A stretch of 30,048 nt of DNA, from positions 991 through 31,038 of the forward strand of contig DJNY01000097.1 of the NCBI GenBank assembly GCA_002441865.1, given 5' to 3'. The DNA is from Lachnospiraceae bacterium UBA6452 (GTDB taxonomy: Bacteria; Bacillota; Clostridia; Lachnospirales; Lachnospiraceae). A program made the translations under genes and the position numbers. This document shows, one piece after another, positions 1 through 7,400 of the stretch (position 1 is the stretch's first letter; each line of letters begins with the position of its first letter). The notes beneath the pieces are model-generated. The model did no database searches, had not been told where the DNA came from, and was given only the letters and a program-made list of their open reading frames with translations.

Positions 1-350
1 CGGATTTGGTAGCTGTCCATCTCGCTGTGATAATAACGTGTCCTCAAATGCAAATCTGTTTCTTCTGTTGACTGCATCTCGATATCATAAACATTCCCCT
101 GATTGTCTTTTGCATAAATATCAATCCGAATTCCTTTTCCAATCATTGTTGTTTTTATTGTTTTCTGTGGTTCAACGATTCCAATTTCAACAATATTGAT
201 CTGCAGGATACGCTGTAAAAGTTCCTTACAGTACTCCGGATCTTTGTACACTGTGCCAAACATCAAATCATTTGTAATACCAATTTCATTGAAATTAACT
301 ATTCTTGATTGTGTGGCTTCGTATAAAATGTTCTTCTGTTTTTCTGTCAT
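1..350 (-). CDS. Rpn-type PD-(D/E)XK nuclease family transposase, 5' part (gene runs off the left edge)
   Basis: The minus strand from an ATG at 350 encodes 116 complete residues before the window ends, starting MTEKQKNILYEATQSR. A clear AGGAGG lies five bases before the start. The protein matches the Rpn / PD-(D/E)XK nuclease family transposase fold: N-terminal TNDLMFGTV segment near residue 26, then a nuclease core with D77 in RIDIYA, and E91-x-Q93 in YDIEMQ, followed by the conserved LRTRYYHSEMD segment at 102-112. These fit the family's D...ExQ catalytic residues. Family members are DNA endonucleases; E. coli RpnA promotes RecA-independent recombination. They are abundant and multi-copy in Lachnospiraceae and are not classical IS transposases. 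No terminal repeats are seen on the visible side. It reads away from the tRNA-Gly region. The family assignment is secure; activity is unknown because the C-terminus is outside. Confidence 0.88.
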   Translation of the reverse strand, partial: MTEKQKNILYEATQSRIVNFNEIGITNDLMFGTVYKDPEYCKELLQRILQINIVEIGIVEPQKTIKTTMIGKGIRIDIYAKDNQGNVYDIEMQSTEETDLHLRTRYYHSEMDSYQI

Positions 351-623
351 TTTGTCCTCCTCTTCGGGGAGGTTTACCATATCTGATCACATTAGAATCT
401 ATTTCTGATCCAGCCTAAAACCTCCCTGCTATTCGTTTGTTTGTGGAATTTAAGCAGTGAAGTTTCTTAGAATATTTCAGATAAATAGAAATGAGATGGC
501 AGCCATCCCATATAAAATATGATTTTGACTTTCTGCTTGCAGTCAGTTTAACATAAATAGCAGACAGAGACAACTTATATTTCATGTGCTCTTGCACATT
601 CCGCCATGCTTTTCATGAAATAC

Positions 624-638
624 AAGAGCGCGAGACGG
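624..638. repeat. 15-bp direct copy of the tRNA-Gly 3' end (candidate att-like repeat)
   Basis: AAGAGCGCGAGACGG at 624-638 is repeated exactly at 809-823, where it spans the acceptor 3' strand and part of the T-stem of tRNA-Gly plus three flanking bases. A copied tRNA 3' end at a distance is the classic footprint of tyrosine-recombinase integration, but only 170 bp lie between the copies and no integrase is present, so this would be a relic or a small satellite at most. Confidence 0.5.
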
Positions 639-759
639 CGCACGAAGTCCGGTGGACCTCGGCTTTGCGCGGACCGAAGCCCACTTCATGTGGGCTGAGA
701 CCTCGAACCTGGCATGATTTTTAATTCATGCCATTGTGAAGAGCCCTTTCAGGCTCTTC

Positions 760-804
760 TTACACGAAAAAAGGATATCCTTAAGGGATATCCTTTTCGT
801 GTAA
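760..804 (-). terminator. Long hairpin 3' of tRNA-Gly, probable intrinsic terminator
   Basis: TTACACGAAAA and GGATATCC (760-780) pair with GGATATCC and TTTTCGTGTAA (786-804), with a two-base bulge and a 5-base loop. Read on the minus strand the inner stem ends in a run of six T, beginning eight bases after the tRNA 3' end. That placement fits termination of the tRNA transcript. A second hairpin, GAAGAGCC / GGCTCTTC at 738-759, follows immediately. Confidence 0.6.
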
Positions 805-811
805 AAATAAG

Positions 812-884
812 AGCGCGAGACGGGACTCGAACCCGCGGCCTCGACCTTGGCAAGGTCGCGCTCCACCAACTGAGCCACTCGCGC
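812..884 (-). tRNA. tRNA-Gly (anticodon GCC)
   Basis: The minus strand folds as a 73-nt cloverleaf. Acceptor GCGCGAG (884-878) pairs with CTCGCGC (819-813), the D-arm contains GGCTCAGTTGGTGGAGC, the anticodon arm reads CGACC-TTGCCAA-GGTCG with anticodon GCC, and the T-arm contains GGGTTCGAGTCCC. The discriminator base is U (812), usual for bacterial tRNA-Gly. CCA is not encoded. It stands alone rather than in a tRNA cluster, with its own consensus promoter at 916-944 and a hairpin terminator at 760-804. Confidence 0.97.
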
Positions 885-915
885 ATGTTGCCCTGCTTTT
901 CAGCGGGCAAGATAT

Positions 916-944
916 ATAATACATAATTCCTTAATTTTTGTCAA
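916..944 (-). promoter_or_regulatory. Sigma-A promoter for tRNA-Gly
   Basis: On the minus strand TTGACA (944-939), a 17-bp spacer and TATTAT (921-916) lie about 32 bp before the mature tRNA 5' end. The -35 is a full consensus match and the -10 matches five of six bases. Confidence 0.8.
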
Positions 945-1017
945 CCGTTTTCCCAAACTTTTTTACAATCATTTTTCCTTCACGCTGCATCCGTTCAAAG
1001 CATCACTTTCCGCAGGC

Positions 1018-2493
1018 TTAATATCCCGCTACTTTTGAAGCAAATTTAACTTTATAGATCCTTGTCAGGGACTGGTCTATCCGTTCTTCTGTCAACTGTC
1101 CTTTCTTGACCGCATCCAGGATTCCATTATAGGACTTTACAAAGTTTTTCGTAGACAGGATCATGTCTGCACCTGCTTCAATCGCACCAACTGCTGCTTC
1201 TGCATAAGTATATTTCTGATAAATGCAGGACTTATCCATATAGTCCGTAATCACAATGCCATCATAGCCCCACTCTTCCCTGACGATATCCGTAATGATC
1301 TCCGGCGAAAGAGAAGCCGGTCTCTTATCGCCTCTGATCTTAGGCAGGCTGACATGGGATATCATTAAAAATTTAGCTCCTGCGTCGATTGCTTCCTGAT
1401 AGGGTGCATATTCCTCTTTCAGGTCATCTCTCGTACGCTGTGAAACGATCTGTCCACCATTTCCTTCCTGTGTCGCATCCCCATATCCCGGGAAATATTT
1501 TACACCGGCAAATATACTTTGATCTGTCAGACCTTTCACTACATTTCTGGCAAGCTCCGCATTTGTTGCCGCATCTTTTCCAAATCCTCTCTCCTCTGCA
1601 ATGCTGCCCGCTTTCAGAGAAACATCTGCAAGTGGGGCGAAATCCACGTTAAAGCCGAACTGTTTTAACTCACTGCCCAGAGAAATACCTGCACTGTATG
1701 CCCCTGTATTGCCCAGAGACTCTGCAATCTCCTTCTGTGAAGCGATCACATTTTCCGAAATACCGGATGTAATAAACGGACTGTCCCCGCCGCCTTCATC
1801 ACTGATACCGATAAACAGGGAGTTCTGTGTAAATACCTGCAGGTTGGATACCATTTCCGACAATCCTTCCGCGCTTGCAATATTATCCGCTTTCAGCACA
1901 ATACCGCCAACCGGATATTGGTTCAGCTTTTCACTGACACTGCTGCCTACCTCCGTCACAGGAGTTTCTATTCCAAGAAGCTGCTCCGGTGTCACAAAGA
2001 AAAGTGCAGCCACCTTCTGTTCAATAGACATTCCCGCAATCTGTGAAGCAACCATTTCTTCCAGAACCGCCTCTGCATCTTCCGTCTCTGCCGCATCTGT
2101 CTGATCAGATGCCGTATCGTCCGAACTGTCTGCATCTGTCACTTCATCCGACGCCGCATCTGTTTCTTCCGGTGCATTCGTAGGATCCGCTTCCGCTTTC
2201 TCTGCTTCTTCTGCCTCCTGCGCTGCCAGTTCTTCCTGTTTCTTTGCTTCCGCCAGAGCTGCGGCTGTCTCTTTTTCTGCTGCCTGCTGTTCCAGCACAG
2301 CCTGCTTTGCTGCCTCCTGCTTCTGTGCATGATTAGAAGAAATTGTATGTACAAGTACAGCGATCCCGATGCCAAGCACCAGACAGACAGCTGCTGTAAT
2401 GCCGCCTAACACCAGTAACGCACGTTTTCTTTCCTTTTGTCTTCTTTTCTTTCTGATCTCTTCCCGACTCAATCCGCCAGATTCAAATTCCAC
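1018..2493 (-). CDS. Membrane-anchored glycoside hydrolase family 3 (NagZ-like) protein, probably catalytically altered
   Basis: This 491-residue protein starts at GTG (2493) with GGGAGG eight bases upstream. A basic N-terminus (R14-R24) precedes one membrane helix at about 24-49. Next come an Ala/Glu/Lys-rich probable coiled coil (53-105) and an acidic Asp/Ser/Thr spacer (105-143), so the C-terminal domain (150-485) should face the outside. That domain is GH3: VDFAPLADV (283-291), ERGFGKDA (301-308), KYFPGYGD (332-339), SHVSLPKIR (379-387) and the nucleophile region ITDYMD with D417. In NagZ N-acetylglucosaminidases KHFPGHGD is followed by D-x-H, the acid/base dyad. Here the motif is KYFPGYGDATQEGNGG, so both usual histidines and the DSH histidine are missing. 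It may have altered chemistry or be a binding or scaffold protein for peptidoglycan fragments. Transcribed alone, from 2861-2889. Confidence 0.85.
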   Translation of the reverse strand: MEFESGGLSREEIRKKRRQKERKRALLVLGGITAAVCLVLGIGIAVLVHTISSNHAQKQEAAKQAVLEQQAAEKETAAALAEAKKQEELAAQEAEEAEKAEADPTNAPEETDAASDEVTDADSSDDTASDQTDAAETEDAEAVLEEMVASQIAGMSIEQKVAALFFVTPEQLLGIETPVTEVGSSVSEKLNQYPVGGIVLKADNIASAEGLSEMVSNLQVFTQNSLFIGISDEGGGDSPFITSGISENVIASQKEIAESLGNTGAYSAGISLGSELKQFGFNVDFAPLADVSLKAGSIAEERGFGKDAATNAELARNVVKGLTDQSIFAGVKYFPGYGDATQEGNGGQIVSQRTRDDLKEEYAPYQEAIDAGAKFLMISHVSLPKIRGDKRPASLSPEIITDIVREEWGYDGIVITDYMDKSCIYQKYTYAEAAVGAIEAGADMILSTKNFVKSYNGILDAVKKGQLTEERIDQSLTRIYKVKFASKVAGY

Positions 2494-2554
2494 CGTACAA
2501 ACCTCCCGTCTGAAACTGATAAGATATATGTAATGTTTATCTTATCACAAAAGC

Positions 2555-2592
2555 TTAGCGGGTATCAATCCTTTTCGACTGATACCCGCTAA
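2555..2592 (-). terminator. 13-bp stem hairpin in the GH3 leader (terminator or attenuator)
   Basis: TTAGCGGGTATCA (2555-2567) pairs perfectly with TGATACCCGCTAA (2580-2592) around a 12-base loop. On the minus strand GCTTTTG follows, a weak T-run. It lies 61 bp upstream of the GH3 start and about 260 bp downstream of the predicted transcription start, so it would end a ~300-nt RNA or attenuate the GH3 gene. Confidence 0.6.
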
Positions 2593-2860
2593 ATAACTGC
2601 CTGATCCATTGGACCTACCTCCATATTCTGTTGTAACTCTTTCCATTTTTCCCTTGTACTGATTGTACTGCAGCAGGTTGATCTTCGTTTGTCATTTGTC
2701 CGTTGCTGCTTCTCTTACTGTACTCGATTACGACTTTTTTCTTCCTGTACAAACCGGATAAATAATTTTATCTTTTGTACTTTACTTATGTTTCTGGTGG
2801 AGTGTACCTCTCTTTCTATAGATTTTGTAGCATCTATGTGAATTTCTTTTGTATGATCTT

Positions 2861-2889
2861 ATTATATAGTCTGTCCTTTAATTTGTCAA
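2861..2889 (-). promoter_or_regulatory. Perfect consensus sigma-A promoter upstream of the GH3 gene
   Basis: TTGACA (2889-2884), 17-bp spacer, TATAAT (2866-2861) on the minus strand: a 12 of 12 match. The expected start near 2854 leaves a leader of about 360 nt before the GH3 start at 2493, unusually long for an uncontrolled gene. Confidence 0.85.
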
Positions 2890-3131
2890 CACAATTTTAC
2901 ATTTTTCTTTTTATTTTTTAACTTTTTTCAAAATATATATTTTTTATTATATTTTACATCTTCATTATACTCATATTTTGATTAAATATGCTTTTATATT
3001 CTTTTTTCAGTCATTTTATCTGTCACGTTATGTAGTTTTTTGCATATCTTTGCAGATAATACTGGTACCCGGTCGCAGAAATTGATAAAATACTATCATC
3101 AATATCGTTCAGAAAAGAAAGGAGCATGTTT

Positions 3132-3770
3132 ATGTCATATGTAGCAGATGCCTTTGCACTGAAAGCAAAGAGTATAATCAAAAATCTTGAGAAAAGAAAT
3201 ATGGAAGGATTTTATTGTGAAAACAGTCAGGCACTTCTTGATACGATCCTGCCGATGTTTGAAGAAGGATCTTCCATTGCATGGGGCGGATCCCAGACGC
3301 TTGGCGAATGCGGGCTTATGGATGCGCTGCAGAAGAACGGCAGCTATACAATGATCGACCGCACGGCCGCCGGATCACCGGAAGAATCCCGCCAGATCTT
3401 TGCAAAATCCGTTCTGGCTGACTATTACCTGATGAGCACAAATGCAATTACGTTAGATGGTGAGCTGATCAATATCGATGGCAACGGCAATCGTGTTGCC
3501 TGCCTGATCCAGGGTCCGAAACAGGTATTCATCATTGCAGGCATGAATAAAGTTGTTACCGATATCGGCACCGGTCTTTCCCGCGTACAAAATATCGCTA
3601 CACCGCCAAACACACTGCGGCTCAACAAGAAAACGCCCTGCACCGTTACAGGGAGCTGTGAAAACTGTCTTTCACCGGACTGTATCTGCAACCAGATCGT
3701 CATTACAAGAAGAAGCGGTCATGTCGGCCGGATCAAAGTCTTTTTAGTTGGAGAAAATTTGGGATTTTAA
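3132..3770 (+). CDS. LUD-domain protein (lactate utilization / YkgG-like, DUF162)
   Basis: 212 residues starting MSYVADAFALKAK. I place the start at 3132 rather than the ATG at 3126, because GGAG (3121-3124) is seven bases before 3132 but only one base before 3126. The protein is a single LUD domain: SIAWGGSQTLGECG near residue 50, the central LMSTNAIT-DGELINIDGNGNR segment near 100, QVFIIAGMNKV near 135, and a C-terminal cysteine cluster TGSCENCLSPDCICN. LUD proteins include LutB and LutC of the L-lactate oxidation complex, but many Clostridia carry stand-alone copies like this one, whose substrate is not established. No lutA or lutB partner is nearby, so a lactate role is only a family guess. 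It is flanked by long intergenic regions and appears to be monocistronic. Confidence 0.88.
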   Translation: MSYVADAFALKAKSIIKNLEKRNMEGFYCENSQALLDTILPMFEEGSSIAWGGSQTLGECGLMDALQKNGSYTMIDRTAAGSPEESRQIFAKSVLADYYLMSTNAITLDGELINIDGNGNRVACLIQGPKQVFIIAGMNKVVTDIGTGLSRVQNIATPPNTLRLNKKTPCTVTGSCENCLSPDCICNQIVITRRSGHVGRIKVFLVGENLGF

Positions 3771-3832
3771 ACGGGACCTACATACAATCAGGACAAATCT
3801 GTTGTCCACTTGAAAAGTGTCATACGAAATGA

Positions 3833-3973
3833 TTATCTCCCCCCTAATGTTTTCAGATGTGCCAGCAGACTTTCAGATATGTATAGAAGATCCTGATTAC
3901 CTTTAGATGTGTTTGAAAAATTACCGAACCGGCGAGAATTCAGACTCCGAAGACTGGAGACCACATGATTCAT
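3833..3973 (-). CDS. Possible small ORF (46 aa) or part of a small RNA; function unknown
   Basis: On the minus strand an ATG at 3973 opens 46 codons to a TAA at 3833. The peptide begins MNHVVSSLRSLNSRRFG, ends SESLLAHLKTLGGR, and has no membrane segment or cysteine. A possible AGGA overlaps the ATG; a GTG three codons later would have better spacing. It lies 56 bp downstream of the promoter at 4029-4057, behind a hairpin at about 4000-4022. I do not recognise the peptide. An untranslated RNA is equally likely because hairpins are frequent in the interval. Confidence 0.25.
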   Translation of the reverse strand: MNHVVSSLRSLNSRRFGNFSNTSKGNQDLLYISESLLAHLKTLGGR

Positions 3974-4028
3974 CCTGAAAGATGTATTTTTATGGAAAAC
4001 AAGCGAAAAGAACCGCTTGTCCTAGGTC

Positions 4029-4057
4029 AGTATAACGGAGAATATACAGGAATGCAA
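4029..4057 (-). promoter_or_regulatory. Candidate sigma-A promoter for the 3833-4022 transcript
   Basis: On the minus strand TTGCAT (4057-4052), 17-bp spacer, TATACT (4034-4029). No annotated gene lies downstream on that strand for more than 1.5 kb, so it marks either a small RNA or small-ORF gene, or an extra long-range start for the GH3 region. Confidence 0.5.
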
Positions 4058-4347
4058 GAATTTCTTTGTTTTTTGGCACATTTTGCACACTTCTTTACTA
4101 AATTTTTCATGTGATTTTTGTTTTTATATTCCCTGCAGCTTCTTTGCCCCTATTTCTGTCATCTTTTGAGACGCCATCAGCTTCTTATTTTTTATCAGGA
4201 AACAGAAATACAATACAGCCGCAGTCACGCCTGCCTTCGCTGCTTTCTGTATGGTATTTCTGTTTTTCAGATTTCATAAAAAAGTACCTGACACCATATG
4301 ACATAGCAAGTGCAATTTTTTTAGTGCAAATCTGCTATATAGCAGAA

Positions 4348-4375
4348 AGCCACATCTCTGTCATGGAGTGTGGCT
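4348..4375 (-). terminator. Terminator hairpin downstream of the Ig-domain protein gene
   Basis: AGCCACA (4348-4354) pairs with TGTGGCT (4369-4375); inner bases extend the stem with wobble pairs. On the minus strand it follows the Ig-protein stop (4421) by 46 bases and ends in TTTCTGCT, a modest T-run. Confidence 0.5.
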
Positions 4376-4420
4376 CTCTTTCTACTATTACGCCTTAATA
4401 GCATTAAACGCGATTACTTA

Positions 4421-7400
4421 TTAGAATTCAATTTCTTCTAAGCCCTCATATTCGTCTGATGCATCATCGTCATCATAATCGTTTGATAGAGTATCAATAT
4501 CTGTATTTGACTGGAATAAATGTCCTGTTGAGTCCAGTAACTGAATTGTGTAACCTGTTGTTTCATCAACAACTTCATTTTCTATCTTACAGCTAACATT
4601 ACCAGAGAAAGTTTTTTCTGTAGTAAGAATCAGAACATTATCATTGTATTCATCCTTCTCAATTTTAACCACTTTCACTACATCACTATTCTCATCTTTC
4701 ATGTTAAACATGGATGGATAAATCTTATCTGTAGAACCGATGATACCATTTTCAAATGTGACTGTAACTTTCTGATTAGCACCATCTGATACCACCTTTT
4801 TCAGACCGAATTCTTTATTATCTGCTACTTTAAATATAATATTCTTCTGAATTGGTTCTTCATCCTTAATAGCTGCTGACAATGTCCATGTAGCATCTTC
4901 TGTAATACTCTCTTCAGGTCTCACATCATCTGTAAAGTGGAATTCACAGATTCCTTTTGCACCCGTTGTTACTGTGCCCGTTTTTTGTGTAATTCCCTTA
5001 TCATCTTTTAATGTGTAAGCAACTTCTACACCAGCAACTGGATTAACTGCTGTCGAATTATCTACAACCTTAAAATAAACAACCGGGGCTTTTTCATTTG
5101 CAACATTAAAGATGTTTCCTGATGGAGTTTCTATAGAAAGCGTCTGTTGTTCTGTCACTCCCCATGTAATAGGAATAATCAGATTCTTGGCTATTGCAAT
5201 GTTATTATCATCACTAAGCATACCTACACTTGTATAATCAACTCCGTCAATTGTAATGATACATGGTTTCATTGTATCAGCTTTACCTGTTATACTAATT
5301 GTTTCCTGAGAGCCGCCTTTAACGGCATTTGTTAACAGCCACGTACCATTTCCCTTTTCTGTCCATTTAACATTGGTATCTAAATCAGGTGATTCAGAGG
5401 TTGACACATTGTTTAATTTTAATTTTATGTTAGAAATCGTGATATCATGTTCCACATAAATCTCATCACCCGGATTTACCTGATCATCAACACCTGTTCC
5501 TACAACCTTAACGCCAAGCAGCCATTCTGAGTCTGCCTTGTAATTATTAGTATCTACAACAATATCCTGAGTTGCCTGATTTGTATAATACTCATCTCCT
5601 GCTACTAACGCACTGTTATCATAATAAACACCCGGCATTACCCAATAAATATCTGCAAAATCAGTCGTAATTTTCTGACCATCTACATACCACTCAATAT
5701 TATAACTATCCTTATAATCATCTCCCAGTTTAGCTGCTATCTCTCCCAGATCAAATGCCTTGGTCGCTCTCAACAGAATAGTTGCTTCACCATCTGCATT
5801 TGTCTTGTAGGTATTATCACCTGCTACTACGGTAATATCTTCATCATCATACGTCCAGTCAACACCTATATCTCTTGTACTTGTAGTATTCTTCGAAGTA
5901 ACCTTTGCTGTTAATTTAACTGATTCACCTGCTACAGCATAAAACTGCGTAGTCGTTTTTTCCTTCACTGCAGGTGCCGGACACCACTGTATAGAAGAGT
6001 GCACTTCATATGATACCTTATCTGCCACATTGATACTGGCTTTAATCTGCATATATCCTGCTGTCTTTGCATCGATACAGATATCACCATCTTCCGGATA
6101 AGATACTGTATATTCTTCTTTTGAAAGAGACTGAACCATTTTATTGGTGGTATCTGTTAATAAATATCCCGAATTAATAGGATAATTATCTGAATACAAA
6201 ATATTTGCATTTTTTTTGGCAATAGAAGGATATACAAAAGGATCCTTTTCTTTTCCATTAGCTGATACATATATAAATGCATTCCCCGTCTCCTGATCTG
6301 CTGGCAACGATACATAGTATTCATATTCTGAATTATACTTATCACCTAACAGTTTTTTTGCGTCTGCAGCAGTCATTTTAGTCTGCATTGACATTTTCGG
6401 TGATTGTATCTTCCATTCTACACAATCACTCAGCTTAACAATCTCATAAGGAATGCTGACTTCATTACTAAATGAACCATATCCGCTACTCAGTGTAAAT
6501 CCACTATTATGCTTATTATCTACCTGTCCTGCTGACTCAACAAATACTTTGATATCAATATATTTTTCATTTTTTAGTTTTTCAAAAATCGTTGAGTCTA
6601 ATGTTTTATGATATTTGCCATCAGTTTCCGATGGTTTAGTGTCTGATTTTATAATTGCTTGCAAGTAATTATCATTTTCATCTGTATAAGGCTTATTTGT
6701 ATCTGCATAGTAGCAGCGAATAACCAATTGAGTATAATCACTAATATCCAGCTTGTCAAATGTAAGATTTAATTCACTTAAACCACCCGGCACATCCTCA
6801 ATTGTACATGCATTTTCAAAAGATGAATATACAGAAAACGGGCCGCTTACATAATTGTACACCTTAGGATCAGTATCCGTGCCATAATTTCCTGAATTTT
6901 TGTCTCCCGACTTCTCAGGTATAATCAATAACGGACTGGCATCCAGTTCTATATGTCTGTCTTCATTGTCAAAGGACTCCATTTGGGATACCACATACTC
7001 TTCTTTGTATGTTTTCCCATTTTTTGTTACCGTTGTAATCTGGGTATCCAGTTCACCTGTTGTTCTTTTAATATCCGGAACGTCTATCTCTTTTCCATTA
7101 TTAACTGTAATAGCAGTATTATTATCCGTCTTGAAGCCATATTCTGTTGCCGTCATAACCTGTGCAAAGGCAATCGGTTTTTCAGTCATACTACCATCTA
7201 CATCTGCAGTCAGAGTATAGCTTGCAAATGCAGCATCTTCAAATTCATCTTCGGTAATCTTATCAATCGTTGCGTCAAACCGGTCTCCATCCGAATCCTT
7301 ATACTTATTATTTAATGCTATATTAAAGCTGGCAGTACCATTGGAATCTGTGGTAACAGAATAGGTCGAAGCATAATCATTATTCACAAATCCGTAATAA

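Larger units (their letters stand above)
351..811. other. Gene-free stretch: Rpn leader plus dense inverted-repeat tract next to tRNA-Gly
   Basis: I find no convincing gene here. The right half is packed with dyads: TATTTCATG at 578-586 facing CATGAAATA at 614-622; AGCCCAC / GTGGGCT at 678-696; GAAGAGCC / GGCTCTTC at 738-759; and a long arm pair at 760-804. At 624-638 a 15-bp copy of the tRNA-Gly 3' end (AAGAGCGCGAGACGG) appears, matching 809-823 exactly. A short dyad GATGGC-a-GCCATC lies further left, near 500. The stretch 639-716 is GC-rich and hairpin-prone compared with its AT-rich surroundings, which suggests a structured RNA, a relic of tRNA-targeted integration or a small non-autonomous repeat. 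Confidence 0.6.
2494..3131. other. Gene-free 638 bp: long leader of the GH3 gene plus AT-rich tract before the LUD gene
   Basis: No reliable gene is seen. The left half is a probable 5' leader or small transcript read on the minus strand from the promoter at 2861-2889, ending in the hairpin at 2555-2592. GTAC occurs six times between 2656 and 2807. A minus-strand reading frame without stops covers much of this leader, but its only possible starts (TTG, or an inner ATG) lack a good ribosome binding site. Near the hairpin the minus strand also reads GGAGG, then ATG and six codons to a stop (2609-2589), a possible leader peptide. The right half (about 2890-3050) is very AT-rich. Confidence 0.55.
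3771..4420. other. Gene-poor 650 bp with a minus-strand promoter, a short open frame and several hairpins
   Basis: Between the convergent LUD and Ig-protein genes. The contents I can point to are a promoter at 4029-4057 (minus), a 46-codon frame at 3833-3973 (minus), hairpins ACAAGCG / CGCTTGT near 4000-4022 and GGACAA / TTGTCC at 3791-3807, a perfect 16-bp palindrome TCTGCTATATAGCAGA at 4331-4346 and the Ig-protein terminator at 4348-4375. The middle (about 4080-4320) shows nothing further that I trust. Confidence 0.5.

Noticed and set aside
415..597. Minus-strand 60-codon frame between the Rpn gene and the tRNA
   Set aside because: No ribosome binding site, no family resemblance, AT-rich chance frame.
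714..926. Open frame across the tRNA-Gly
   Set aside because: It reads through a tRNA gene and a long hairpin, and its protein contains the translated tRNA.
3132..3770. Lactate-utilisation operon lutABC
   Set aside because: Only one LUD protein is present; no lutA (CCG-domain) or lutB (ferredoxin-domain) gene is adjacent.
4111..4398. Plus-strand frame of 95 codons in the LUD/Ig intergenic region
   Set aside because: It runs through the terminator hairpin and a palindrome and lacks a ribosome binding site.
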